NCBI RefSeq assembly: GCF_040187885.1
Contig: NZ_JBDPLH010000001.1
Span: 930,001-994,000, forward strand
From: Roseateles_E cavernae
GTDB lineage: Bacteria; Pseudomonadota; Gammaproteobacteria; Burkholderiales; Burkholderiaceae_C
DNA length: 64,000 nt
Direction of reading: 5' to 3'
Each line of letters begins with the position of its first letter. The first letter of the stretch is position 1. The translations under genes and the position numbers were made by a program. Positions 36,844 through 44,992 of this stretch are shown piece by piece. The notes beneath the pieces are model-generated. The model did no database searches and had not been told where the DNA came from. It was given only the letters and a program-made list of their open reading frames with translations.

Positions 36844-37449
36844 ATGCCCCGCACGATCGACTACTACTTCGCCCCGCAATCCCCGTGGACCTATCTGGGC
36901 CATGCGCGTTTCTGTGAGTTGCTGGCGCGCACCGGTGCCGAGGCGCGCGTGCTGCCGGTCGATCTGGGCGGGGTGTTTCCGGTCTCGGGCGGTCTGCCGC
37001 TGGCCAAGCGGGCGCCGCAGCGGCAGGCCTATCGCCTGGTCGAGCTGCAGCGCTTCAGCAACTGGCTGGGTCTGCCGCTGCATCTGCAGCCGCGCTTCTT
37101 TCCGGTTTCCGGCGATGCGGCCGCGCGCCTGATCATTGCGGTGGACCGGCATGATGGCAGCGCGGCGGCGCTGCGCCTGGCCGGTGCGGTGATGAGCGCC
37201 GTCTGGGCCCAGCAGCGCGATATCGCCGACACGGCCGTGCTGGCCGAACTGCTGGCCGAGCAAGGCCTGGCCGCCGAGCGTCTGGTGGAGGCCGGCGACG
37301 CTGCCGTGCAGGCCTGCTATGCCGCCCATACCCAGCAGGCCATAGCTGCCGGTGTGTTCGGCGCACCCAGCTATGTGCTCGATGGCGAGATTTTCTGGGG
37401 CCAGGACCGGCTCGATTTTCTGGAGCGCCGCCTCCAGACGCCGGCCTGA
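36844..37449 (+). CDS. DsbA-like protein, 2-hydroxychromene-2-carboxylate isomerase family
   Basis: This 201-aa protein belongs to the GST-kappa/HCCA isomerase group of the DsbA fold: IDYYFAPQSPWTYLGH holds Ser13-Pro14 at the active-site position where thiol oxidases have Cys, and GVFGAPSYVLDGEIFWGQDRLDFL near residues 170-190 is the typical C-terminal glutathione-binding region. HCCA isomerases act in naphthalene degradation; the genes here give no pathway, so a glutathione-dependent isomerase of unknown substrate is the safe call. AGGAG lies 5 nt before the ATG. Confidence 0.87.
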   Translation: MPRTIDYYFAPQSPWTYLGHARFCELLARTGAEARVLPVDLGGVFPVSGGLPLAKRAPQRQAYRLVELQRFSNWLGLPLHLQPRFFPVSGDAAARLIIAVDRHDGSAAALRLAGAVMSAVWAQQRDIADTAVLAELLAEQGLAAERLVEAGDAAVQACYAAHTQQAIAAGVFGAPSYVLDGEIFWGQDRLDFLERRLQTPA

Positions 37450-37499
37450 CACGCCGATTCGCTGCTACCCTGCGCCGTCCCCGATCCGCCCGCGTCCCC

Positions 37500-37892
37500 A
37501 TGCCAGAAACCGCGCTCACGCGCCATGTGCTCTACGTCGAAGACGACCGCATCAACATCGTGTTGATGGAAGAGGTGTTCCGGCGCCTGTCGGGCTGGAG
37601 CCTGGACTGTGTCGAGGACGGCGCCCAGGCCTTGCAGGCGTTGCGCGAGTGCAGGCCGGATCTGCTGCTCATCGACATGAATCTGCCCGATATGAACGGG
37701 CTGGAGCTGCTGGCGCGGCTGCGCGCCGAGACGCCGCATGCGGAGCTACCCTGCGTGGCGCTGTCGGCCGACGCCTTGCCGGAGCAGATCGCGGGCGCAC
37801 TGGAGGCCGGCTTCATGGCCTACTGGCTCAAGCCCATCGATGTGATGCAGCTGGCCCAGGCCCTGCACGAGCTCGGCACGACCGGGCAGTAA
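37500..37892 (+). CDS. Single-domain response regulator
   Basis: This 130-aa protein is a receiver domain only. The acidic pocket is E14-D15-D16, the phospho-acceptor Asp59 (LLLIDMNLPD), Ser89 and Lys111 (WLKPID) complete the site. With no output domain it may relay or sink phosphate, like CheY or Spo0F. No histidine kinase is adjacent; the hybrid kinase at 20 kb is a possible but unproven partner. It lies 51 nt after the HCCA gene. Confidence 0.9.
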   Translation: MPETALTRHVLYVEDDRINIVLMEEVFRRLSGWSLDCVEDGAQALQALRECRPDLLLIDMNLPDMNGLELLARLRAETPHAELPCVALSADALPEQIAGALEAGFMAYWLKPIDVMQLAQALHELGTTGQ

Positions 37893-37915
37893 AAAGGCCC
37901 GGGGATACCGGGCCT
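37890..37915 (-). terminator. Rho-independent terminator for the SWIB gene
   Basis: An 8-bp stem (AGGCCCGG 37895-37902 with CCGGGCCT 37908-37915, 5-nt loop) is followed on the minus strand by a run of T (bases 37891-37895 as A on plus). It therefore terminates the minus-strand SWIB gene. It also lies at the end of the plus-strand response regulator, but there no T-tract follows. Confidence 0.8.
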
Positions 37916-37949
37916 GATGCATGAGACGACGCCGCGAGGCGCCGAGGGC

Positions 37950-38366
37950 TCACTTCAGATGGCTGTTGATCAGCTTGGTCATCTCGAACATATCGGCCTT
38001 GGCCTTGCCGAAGATTTCCTTCAGCTTGGCATCGGCGACGATGATGCGTTTCTGCACAGCGTCCTGCAGATTGTTCTTCTTGATGTACTCCCAGACCTTC
38101 TTGGTCACATCGGTGCGCGGCAGCGGTGCTGCGCCGACGATGGCCGCCAGCGCAGCGCTGGGGGTCAGTGCCTTCATGAAGGCGGCGTTGGGAGTGCGCT
38201 TCTTTGCCGGCGCTGCAGCCTTCTTAACAGGAGCTGCTTTCTTTGCCGGGGCGGCGGCCTTCTTTGCTGGCGCCGCCGCCTTCTTGGCTGCCGGAGCAGC
38301 CTTCTTGGCCGGAGCCGCCTTTTTGGCGGGTGCCTTAGCGGGCGCGGCCTTCTTCGCAGTTGCCAT
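37950..38366 (-). CDS. SWIB-domain protein with Lys/Ala/Pro histone-H1-like tail
   Basis: This 138-aa protein has a low-complexity N-terminus of about 55 residues built of repeats such as KKAAPAKK, which is positively charged and should bind DNA, then a SWIB/MDM2-like domain (about residues 60-138; AIVGAAPLPRTDVTKKVWEYIKKNNLQD). Similar proteins occur in Burkholderiales and Chlamydiae and are taken to be nucleoid-associated. A GGAGA ribosome binding site sits about 8 nt before the ATG at 38366. A terminator lies about 35 nt after the stop. Function in chromatin is inferred. Confidence 0.9.
   Translation of the reverse strand: MATAKKAAPAKAPAKKAAPAKKAAPAAKKAAAPAKKAAAPAKKAAPVKKAAAPAKKRTPNAAFMKALTPSAALAAIVGAAPLPRTDVTKKVWEYIKKNNLQDAVQKRIIVADAKLKEIFGKAKADMFEMTKLINSHLK
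38198..38360 (-). repeat. Coding repeat of Lys/Ala/Pro (SWIB tail)
   Basis: The tail of the SWIB gene is a tandem-like array of imperfect units encoding AAPAKK or AKKAAPAKK. Such repeats can expand or shrink by slipped replication, so tail length may differ among strains. Confidence 0.7.
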
Positions 38367-38563
38367 TTCGATTCTCTCCATCAAGGGTTGGGTTGATGTG
38401 CCGGGTCAGGGTGAAGACCGCGTGAGCCTTCAATTCTCTCTAGCACCGAGCGAGGGCAATGGTACTGCGCCCCCAGAGCGTTGAGAAGGCTTTCATAGGG
38501 CAGGAATGCCCCAAGTCGCAAGGAATAGCGCGATGTTTGTCGCGGCCTCGCATCAGATGCCGC

Positions 38564-39679
38564 TCACGGACGTGTTTGCCAGAGCAAATGCGGCCCCGCC
38601 TCGCTGAGCTGCTTGCAGCCGCACAAGGCCATCGCGATCTCCAGCTCATCGCGCAGCAGGCGCAGCGCATGGGCCACGCCGAGCGCGCCGGCGGTGGCCA
38701 GCGCATGCACATACGGCCGGCCCAGCAGCACCGCGTCGGCCCCCAGCGCGATCGCCTTCAGCACGTCGGTGCCGCGGCGGATGCCGCCGTCGACCAGCAG
38801 CGGAAAGTCGTCGCCCATCGTGGCGCGCAGCATGGGCAGCAGCTCGGCCGTGGTCGGCAGCGCGTCCAAGGTGCGGCCGCCGTGGTTGGAGACGATCAGG
38901 CCGGCGACACCGCGACGCTGCGCCTCCAGCGCATCTTCTGGGTGGGCCACGCCCTTGAGCAGCAGCGGCAGACGGCTGTGCTGGCGCAGCCAGTCGATCT
39001 CGGCCCACTTCGCGGCGCGCGGCATCAGGCCATCGAACATCGCGCTCTGCCCCGGCGCCAGATCCAGCGGTTTCTTGAGCCCGCCGAGGTTGACCGCGCG
39101 GATATCGTCCGGCAGCTTGAAGCCGGCGCGTCGCTCGCGGTCGCGCGCGCCATGCACCGGCGCATCGACGGTCAGCACCAGGGCCTCGAAGCCGGCCGTC
39201 TCGATGCGCTGCAGCAAGTCCTGCATGAAGTCGCGGTCGTCGCGCCAGTAGAGCTGGAACCACAGCGGGCCGCGACCCGCCTCGCTCAGCATGGCTTGGG
39301 CCACACCCTGCATCGGCATGCTGGCCTGGGCGCTGAGTATCAAGCCGGCGCCCTGCGCGGCGGCGGCATAGGCGCTGGCCAGTTCGCCATCGGGGTGGGC
39401 AAGCCGCTGGTAGGCGATCGGCGCCAGCGCCACCGGCTGCGGCCATTCGCGGCCGAGCAGCGTGATGCGGGTGTGTCCGCCGCCGAGATCGCGCAGCACG
39501 CGCGGCCACAGCTTGATGGCGTCCCATGCCGTGCGATTGGCGCGCAGCACCTGCTCGTCGGCCGCAGCGCCATTCAGATAAGCGAAGGCCTGCTCGCTCA
39601 TGCAGGCCCGCGCATGGGCCTCGAAGTCGGCCAGGTTGGCGACGTCGGCCGGGATCTGCTGCAGTGCACTGAGGCTCAT
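38564..39679 (-). CDS. FMN-dependent alpha-hydroxy acid oxidase/dehydrogenase
   Basis: This 371-aa enzyme belongs to the FMN-binding family of lactate/glycolate/mandelate oxidases. The catalytic His lies in SNHGGRTLD, and DGGIRRGTDVLKAIALGADAVLLGRP gives the FMN-phosphate region. It should oxidise an L-2-hydroxy acid to the 2-oxo acid. Its ATG at 39679 overlaps the stop of piuC (ATGA), so it is translated with an iron-uptake gene. Its acid substrate is unknown. A more distant start at 39691 is less likely. Confidence 0.9.
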   Translation of the reverse strand: MSLSALQQIPADVANLADFEAHARACMSEQAFAYLNGAAADEQVLRANRTAWDAIKLWPRVLRDLGGGHTRITLLGREWPQPVALAPIAYQRLAHPDGELASAYAAAAQGAGLILSAQASMPMQGVAQAMLSEAGRGPLWFQLYWRDDRDFMQDLLQRIETAGFEALVLTVDAPVHGARDRERRAGFKLPDDIRAVNLGGLKKPLDLAPGQSAMFDGLMPRAAKWAEIDWLRQHSRLPLLLKGVAHPEDALEAQRRGVAGLIVSNHGGRTLDALPTTAELLPMLRATMGDDFPLLVDGGIRRGTDVLKAIALGADAVLLGRPYVHALATAGALGVAHALRLLRDELEIAMALCGCKQLSEAGPHLLWQTRP

Positions 39680-40359
39680 GTGTCGGCCCACATGCGCAGC
39701 AGGTTGTGATACGTGCCGGTCAGTTGCACCGTGGCCTCGGACTCGCCATGCTCGCTGCGCAGCCGCATCAGGCTCATGTCCATCTCGTAGAGCAGGCGTC
39801 GCTGCTCGTCGCTGCGCACCATGCTCTCGATCCAGAAGAAGCTGGCCAGGCGCTGGCCACGCGTGACCGGCGCGACGTGGTGCACGCTGGTGCCGGGGTA
39901 GAGGATCATGTCGCCGGCGGCCAGCTTGACGTGCTGCTCGCCAAAGGTGTCCTGGATCACCAGCTCGCCGCCGTCGTAGTCCTCCGGGTCGGCGAGGAAC
40001 AGCGTGCAGGAAATGTCGGTGCGCACGCGCTGCGAGCCACCGGGCAGATAGCGCACGGCCTGGTCGACGTGGGGGCCATAGCTATTGGCCGCACCACCAT
40101 AGCGATTGAACAGCGGGGGCAGCACGCGCTTGGGCAGCGCGGCGGAGAAGAAGATCGGGTGCCGCTCCAGCGCCTGCAGCACCAATTGCTGCAAGGCCGC
40201 TGCTTCGCGGCTGGAGGCGCCCAGCTGCTCATTGTTCTTGACCTGTGCCGCCTGCGGTCCGGCGGTGCTGCGCCCATCCTCCCACCTGGCCTCGCGCAAC
40301 AGCGCGCGCGCATGGGCCAGCACATCGGGGGTCAGAACCTGCTCGATCTTCAGCAACAT
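39676..40359 (-). CDS. piuC: Fe(II)/2-oxoglutarate-dependent PKHD-type hydroxylase
   Basis: This 227-aa dioxygenase matches the length of PiuC/YbiX (226). The metal site reads HVD (in YGPHVDQAV) and His in GTSVHHVAP, and the 2-oxoglutarate Arg lies in RGQRLASFFWIES. In other bacteria piuC sits beside catecholate siderophore receptors such as piuA and is iron-repressed, as is the arrangement here (the receptor is immediately upstream). AGGAA lies 9 nt before the ATG at 40359. A terminator hairpin separates it from the receptor, so expression may be by read-through. Confidence 0.9.
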   Translation of the reverse strand: MLLKIEQVLTPDVLAHARALLREARWEDGRSTAGPQAAQVKNNEQLGASSREAAALQQLVLQALERHPIFFSAALPKRVLPPLFNRYGGAANSYGPHVDQAVRYLPGGSQRVRTDISCTLFLADPEDYDGGELVIQDTFGEQHVKLAAGDMILYPGTSVHHVAPVTRGQRLASFFWIESMVRSDEQRRLLYEMDMSLMRLRSEHGESEATVQLTGTYHNLLRMWADT

Positions 40360-40377
40360 GGCGAACGCGTTCCTATG

Positions 40378-40404
40378 AAAAAAGGCCCGGGGCAAGCCCG
40401 GGCC
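40378..40404 (-). terminator. Terminator/attenuator between the siderophore receptor and piuC
   Basis: GGCCCGGG (40384-40391) and CCCGGGCC (40397-40404) form an 8-bp stem; on the minus strand it is followed by six T. It lies 61 nt after the receptor stop and ends 19 nt before the piuC start. It is very like the hairpin at 37890-37915. It should end receptor transcripts or reduce read-through into piuC. Confidence 0.75.
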
Positions 40405-40464
40405 AACAAAGGCCTCTTTGAAGAGAAGTTTAGCGAGCCGGCCGGAGCCGGCTCTTGCGGAGCA

Positions 40465-42711
40465 TCAGAACTTGTAGCTACCGGTCAGCGATGCAATACG
40501 GCCCGCGCCGGGCACGTAGTGACCCGGATACAGAGAGTCGGCATACAGCTTGTTGCTGATATTGCTGACGTTGAGCTTGAAGATCAGCTTGTCCTGGATC
40601 GCCTGGTACTCGGCCATCACGTCGCCGATGACGAACTTGGGCACGGCGAAGCCGGGGTTGCGCAGCGGTGTCTGCGAGCTGCGGGCGGTCAGGCCGCCAC
40701 CGATGCGGATGCGCGGCGTCAGCTGATAGGTGGTCCACAAGGTGCCGGTATGTTTCGGGGTCAGCGAGGGGCGGCTGCCCTGGACCTCGCCGCCGGTGGC
40801 GCTGCTGATGTCGATGTTGGCGACCGGCATCCACATATAGCTGGCGAACACCTCCCACTGCGGGGTGATGCGGCCGTTGACATCCAGCTCGATGCCGGCC
40901 ACATGACGCTTGCCGGACAGGGTCACGACATCGGTCAGCAGCGGATCGGTATTGCGCTCATGCAGCTTGGTCGAGCGGAACACCGCGACGCGGGTGCTCA
41001 GCCGGCCGTCGGCCGAGTCAATCTTGGCGCCGAGCTCGACGTTGATGGCCTGCTCGGGATCGATGTTGACATTGCTGGGGCTGAGCGAATAGGCATCGCC
41101 CGAGGTGTTGAACGAGGTCGCCGCCGAGGCATGGAAGGACATGCGCTCATTCGGCTGGAACAGCAGGCCCAGGCGCTTGCTCCACTCCGAGACCTTCATG
41201 CGGTAGCTGGACTTGGTGACCGGGCCGGGCGCAGCGTTGGGAATCGCGAAAGCGTCGTAGTCCCCGGTCAGTCGGTCGTAACGCAGGCCGGCCAGCAGCT
41301 TCCACTGCGGCGCCAATTCGATCGTGTCCTGCAGGTAGAGGCCCGTACCGCGCGCGGTGTATTCGTTGGCCGTGCGCATCACGCGGCTGTCTTCATTGAC
41401 TGAGGCGCCGTCATCGGGGCGGCCGACCGTGGTGGTCGGCTTGGTGATGTTGACGCCGCCTTGGGCAGCGCTGCGGGCCGCGAAGACCTGCTTCTTTTCC
41501 TGTGCAAAGTCCACGCCCGCCAGCAGATCGTGCTTCATGCCAAGCGCTGCGAACTTGCCGCTGAAATCGCTCTGTCCGTACACGGTCTGCATGTCCTGGG
41601 TCTTGTTGTGGGTGCCGCGGGTGATCACGGTGTTCGGACCGAAGGTGGCCAGGCTCACCGCAACGCCACCGGGTTGCATCGCCGCACCAGCAAATCGCAC
41701 GGTGCCGGAGCGCTGGTCGCGCGCATAGTCGGATACACGCAGACGGGTCACGAGTTCCATGTTCTGACCGAAACGATGCACATGGGTGCCGGTCAGGCTG
41801 CTGGCTTGACCTTCGTTCTTGTCGCTGGCCATGCCGTAATAGGCCTTGGGATCCAGCGGCAACAACGTCGTGCTTCCAACGGGGGCGGTCAAGGTCGGCC
41901 GGATGTACGGCATGCCGTAGTTGATGCCGTTGTTGTTGTCCAGGTGGTAGACACCCACCGAGAACTCGTCGCGTTCACCGATACCCCAGCGATAGACGCC
42001 GGCCAGGCCGATCTTGTCGGTGCGAGCACCGGTGCCGTCGTTGTCGGCGTTATCGAACATGGTACCGACGCGCAGTGCCGAGGACTCGCTCATCTTGGCA
42101 TTGAAGTCGCCAACCACGCGCACGCCGTTGTGGCTGGACACCGTGGCATCGATCTGGTGCTCGTTGAGCAGGCGAGGTTGTTTGGTGACCTGGTTGACCG
42201 CGCCGCCGGTGGAGCCGCGACCGAAGGTCAGCGCGGCCGAGCCGCGCAGCACCTCGAGTCGGTCATAGAAGAAGGTGTCGCGCTCGTAGAAGGCCGGGTC
42301 ACGCATGCCATCAATGAACACATCGCCAGAAGCTTGCAAGGGGAAGCCGCGCAGGCGGATGTCTTCCTCGCCACCCTCGGCTGCCAGGAAGGTAATGCCC
42401 GAGGTGTTCTTCAGCACTTCCCGCAGTGTGTCCAGATTGCGGTCATCGATCAGCTTCTCGGTCACCACCGTCACCGACTGCGGAATGTCGCGCAGCTCCT
42501 GCTTGCCCTTGCCGATGCGGGTCTCGGTGGCCTGGTAGTCGTCCTTGCCGGCGCGCTCGGCGCTGGCCTTGGCGCGCACCACGGGCAGGGCGCTCTCGGT
42601 CTTGACCGGATCGACCGGCGCAGTTTGTGCGATGGCGGCGGAGGCCAGGCCGAAGCCGGCGGCCAGTGCACCCAAGGGGAGCAAGGTGGCCTTGTGTTTG
42701 ATGCGGGACAT
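40465..42711 (-). CDS. TonB-dependent siderophore receptor (catecholate/Fiu-like)
   Basis: This 748-aa outer-membrane receptor has a signal peptide (about residues 1-28), a TonB-box-like region, a plug domain (about 55-180; ELRDIPQSVTVVT, GEEDIRLRGFPL) and a beta barrel ending in Phe (GSYKF), as outer-membrane barrels do. It fits the Fiu/PiuA group of catecholate-type iron receptors; its neighbours (piuC downstream, exbD-exbB-tonB upstream) agree. A GGAGAG ribosome binding site is present. A GC hairpin (42756-42781) lies between exbD and this gene. Confidence 0.92.
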   Translation of the reverse strand: MSRIKHKATLLPLGALAAGFGLASAAIAQTAPVDPVKTESALPVVRAKASAERAGKDDYQATETRIGKGKQELRDIPQSVTVVTEKLIDDRNLDTLREVLKNTSGITFLAAEGGEEDIRLRGFPLQASGDVFIDGMRDPAFYERDTFFYDRLEVLRGSAALTFGRGSTGGAVNQVTKQPRLLNEHQIDATVSSHNGVRVVGDFNAKMSESSALRVGTMFDNADNDGTGARTDKIGLAGVYRWGIGERDEFSVGVYHLDNNNGINYGMPYIRPTLTAPVGSTTLLPLDPKAYYGMASDKNEGQASSLTGTHVHRFGQNMELVTRLRVSDYARDQRSGTVRFAGAAMQPGGVAVSLATFGPNTVITRGTHNKTQDMQTVYGQSDFSGKFAALGMKHDLLAGVDFAQEKKQVFAARSAAQGGVNITKPTTTVGRPDDGASVNEDSRVMRTANEYTARGTGLYLQDTIELAPQWKLLAGLRYDRLTGDYDAFAIPNAAPGPVTKSSYRMKVSEWSKRLGLLFQPNERMSFHASAATSFNTSGDAYSLSPSNVNIDPEQAINVELGAKIDSADGRLSTRVAVFRSTKLHERNTDPLLTDVVTLSGKRHVAGIELDVNGRITPQWEVFASYMWMPVANIDISSATGGEVQGSRPSLTPKHTGTLWTTYQLTPRIRIGGGLTARSSQTPLRNPGFAVPKFVIGDVMAEYQAIQDKLIFKLNVSNISNKLYADSLYPGHYVPGAGRIASLTGSYKF

Positions 42712-42806
42712 GAGGACTCTCCAGTTTGATGAGGGGTGGGCAAGGCGCTGCCCGTGGCGGCCTGGCGATGGCTTGGCCGCCTTGTTCTTGAAATCGGGAC
42801 GGGGTG

Positions 42807-43226
42807 CTAGGGCCGCTCGGGCTCGCTGACGAAGCCGACCTTGCTCAGGCCGGCCTTGGACGCGTCGGCCAGGGTTTCGGCGACCAGGCGGTAGGCGACG
42901 TTCTGATCGGCGCGCAGATGCACTTCGGGCTGGACCGGCTTGGTGCCCTCGGCAGCGAAGCGCTGGGCCGCGTCCTCGCGCGAAACCGGTTCGCCGTTCC
43001 AGAAGCGCTGGCCGGCGGCGTCGATCGCGAACTCGATCTTGTCGGGCTGCAGCTCGTTGGCCGCCGAGCTGACCTTGGGCAGGTCGAGCTTGACCGCATG
43101 GGTCAGCAGCGGCGCGGTGACGATGAAGATCACCAGCAGCACCAGCATCACATCGATCAGCGGCACCATATTGATCTCGGCCATAGGCCCGCCGCCGCGC
43201 TTGTTGTCAAAGGAAGCGAATGCCAT
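42807..43226 (-). CDS. exbD: ExbD energy transducer subunit
   Basis: This 139-aa inner-membrane protein has a short cytoplasmic N-terminus, one transmembrane helix containing the essential Asp (MVPLIDVMLVLLVIF, about residues 21-36) and a periplasmic domain. With ExbB it uses proton motive force to drive TonB. It follows exbB by 10 nt and has a strong ribosome binding site (GAGGAG). Confidence 0.95.
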   Translation of the reverse strand: MAFASFDNKRGGGPMAEINMVPLIDVMLVLLVIFIVTAPLLTHAVKLDLPKVSSAANELQPDKIEFAIDAAGQRFWNGEPVSREDAAQRFAAEGTKPVQPEVHLRADQNVAYRLVAETLADASKAGLSKVGFVSEPERP

Positions 43227-43236
43227 CGTGGGCTCC

Positions 43237-44010
43237 TCAGGACGCGGTGGCGGGCTTCAGCGGGCGCACATTGGCGGCCTGGCCTTGGGCGGCGGCGCCG
43301 GGCGCCTCACCCAGCGTCAGGAAGCTGTGCAGCTCGTAGGCGAAGGCATCCAGCCGGGCCGACAGCACGCGGTTGCTGCGGCTGAAGGCGTTGTAGGCCA
43401 TCACCGCAGGGATCGCGACGGCCAGGCCGATGCCGGTCATGATCAGCGCCTCGCCGACCGGGCCGGCCACCTTGTCCAGCGTGCCCGAGCCGCTCATGCC
43501 GATCGCCAGCAGCGCGTGGTAGACGCCCCAGACCGTGCCGAACAGGCCGACGAAGGGGGCGGTCGCGCCGATCGTGGCCAGCGTGGTCAGGCCCGATTCC
43601 AGCCGCGTGGTCTCCTCGTCCAGCACCTTCTTGATGGTGCGGGTGATGAAGTCATTGGCCGTGCCGGCCTCGGCCAGCCGGGCCGAGCCGTGGCGGGCAT
43701 GGTGGGCCTGGGCGTGCAGTGCATGGGCGCTGAGGTGCGAGAAGGGATCGCGTGCGCCGTGGGTGTTCAGCTCGGCCTGCACCGCGTCCAGCGAGCGGGC
43801 GTTCCAGAAGAAGTCCAGGAAGCCGGTGCTGCGCTTGTTGCGCAGATACTGGGTCAGGCCCTTGGCGATGATCAGCGCCCAGGAGGCGACCGACATCAGC
43901 ACCAGCACCCCGAAGAGGAATTTGCCGACGAAATCGGCCTGGGTGATGAAGTGACCGAAGCCCATGGCCTGGGCGGAGTTGACGGTGGTGGCGGCGGTGG
44001 TGACGTCCAT
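43237..44010 (-). CDS. exbB: ExbB (MotA/TolQ/ExbB) proton channel protein
   Basis: This 257-aa inner-membrane protein has the TolQ/ExbB layout: a first transmembrane helix (about residues 25-45), a long cytoplasmic region, and two helices in the second half (about 143-165 and 180-205), with ATIGATAPFVGLFGTVWGV typical of the family. Together with ExbD it powers TonB. The start at 44010 has no strong ribosome binding site. It follows tonB by 27 nt. Confidence 0.95.
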   Translation of the reverse strand: MDVTTAATTVNSAQAMGFGHFITQADFVGKFLFGVLVLMSVASWALIIAKGLTQYLRNKRSTGFLDFFWNARSLDAVQAELNTHGARDPFSHLSAHALHAQAHHARHGSARLAEAGTANDFITRTIKKVLDEETTRLESGLTTLATIGATAPFVGLFGTVWGVYHALLAIGMSGSGTLDKVAGPVGEALIMTGIGLAVAIPAVMAYNAFSRSNRVLSARLDAFAYELHSFLTLGEAPGAAAQGQAANVRPLKPATAS

Positions 44011-44037
44011 GATGGTCAGGGTTCTTGGTGTTCTGGT

Positions 44038-44802
44038 TCAGCGGTCCAGCTCGTAGGACAGCAGGGCGGTGGTTTCCCATTCGACCGGCTGGCCGTTGTC
44101 GAGATAGGGTGCGAAGCGGGCGGTGCGGATGTCTTGCAAGGCCTGCTGATCGATGCGGGCAAAGCCCGAGGACTTCTTCAGCGAGGCCTCCTTCAGCTGG
44201 CCGCGTGCGTCGACGACGATGCGCAGGTGCACCAGGCCCTGCTCGCCCAGGCGGCGCGACAGCAGCGGCACGGTCAGGCGCGGCTCGACCACATAGCGCA
44301 CCGCGCTGGGCGGGATCTGCCGGGGCACGGCGGGCGCCACCTGGGCCGGCGGTGCCGGAGGGGCCGGTGGTGCCGGCGCGACCGCCACCACCGGGGCCGG
44401 TGCCGGCTCGGGGGCGGGCACGACGAAGGCGGGCGGTGCCGGGGCCGGGCTGGGCGCTGCCGCGATCACCGGCGCGGGAGCCGGTCGGGGTTTCTGGATC
44501 TGGGGCTTGGGCGGCGGCGGTGGCGCGGGCTTCGGCGGCTCGGGCGCATCGATCAGGCTGACCATGATGGGTGCGGCCTCGATTACCGCCTGCCGCACCG
44601 CATCGACCTGCAGCAAGGCCCAACCGCCCAGCACATGGGCGGCCAGCACGCCGCCGGTCAGCACACGGCGCGCGGTGGGGCCCAGCTCATCGACCGGTGC
44701 CGGCGCGGCGATCTGCGGCTTCGGCGGCGTCGGCAAAGCCGCCGCCGCGCGCGGTGCTTCCGGGACGCCGCCGGGTCGGGCGGCAAGAGTGGCTTGAGTC
44801 AC
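44038..44802 (-). CDS. tonB: TonB energy transducer
   Basis: This 254-aa protein has a cytoplasmic N-terminus, one transmembrane helix (about residues 46-65), a Pro/Ala-rich periplasmic spacer (about 88-165) and a TonB C-terminal domain (about 170-254) ending in YELDR, with SGFARIDQQALQDIRTARFAPY typical. It spans the periplasm and energises receptors. The start is GTG (44802). A Fur-box-like site lies about 49 nt upstream. It is the first gene of the iron operon. Confidence 0.93.
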   Translation of the reverse strand: MTQATLAARPGGVPEAPRAAAALPTPPKPQIAAPAPVDELGPTARRVLTGGVLAAHVLGGWALLQVDAVRQAVIEAAPIMVSLIDAPEPPKPAPPPPPKPQIQKPRPAPAPVIAAAPSPAPAPPAFVVPAPEPAPAPVVAVAPAPPAPPAPPAQVAPAVPRQIPPSAVRYVVEPRLTVPLLSRRLGEQGLVHLRIVVDARGQLKEASLKKSSGFARIDQQALQDIRTARFAPYLDNGQPVEWETTALLSYELDR

Positions 44803-44850
44803 AGCAAAGGCGCGAACGCAAGGATTGAGATCGGCCGGAATCGTAACATT

Positions 44851-44869
44851 AATGCGAACTATTCCTATT
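44851..44869 (-). promoter_or_regulatory. Putative Fur box upstream of tonB
   Basis: The 19-bp sequence AATGCGAACTATTCCTATT has an AATG/CATT-like dyad (6 of 8 arm positions pair) and resembles proteobacterial Fur sites of the form AATGAGAATGATTCTCATT. It lies 49-67 nt before the tonB start, within a local AT-rich stretch that is rare here. The iron genes fit Fur control. Confidence 0.6.
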
Positions 44870-44919
44870 ACTTATGGGCATTTCTACCAAGATCCTGGCC
44901 CGACCGTACCCAGAATGCG

Positions 44920-44950
44920 ACAGCCCCCGGGGCGAACCGCCGGGGGCTGT
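44920..44950. terminator. GC-rich hairpin between terC-family gene and tonB
   Basis: ACAGCCCCCGG (44920-44930) and CCGGGGGCTGT (44940-44950) form a perfect 11-bp stem with a 9-nt loop, 43 nt after the stop of the minus-strand TerC-family gene. No T-tract follows, so it may be a weak terminator for that gene. Confidence 0.5.
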
Positions 44951-44992
44951 GGGGTAGGGACGGCGCTCCTCGCCGTCGGGGGGGCGCCAGGC

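Noticed and set aside
37897..37915. Terminator for the plus-strand response regulator
   Set aside because: The T-tract lies on the minus-strand side only; on the plus strand the hairpin is followed by GATGCATGAG.
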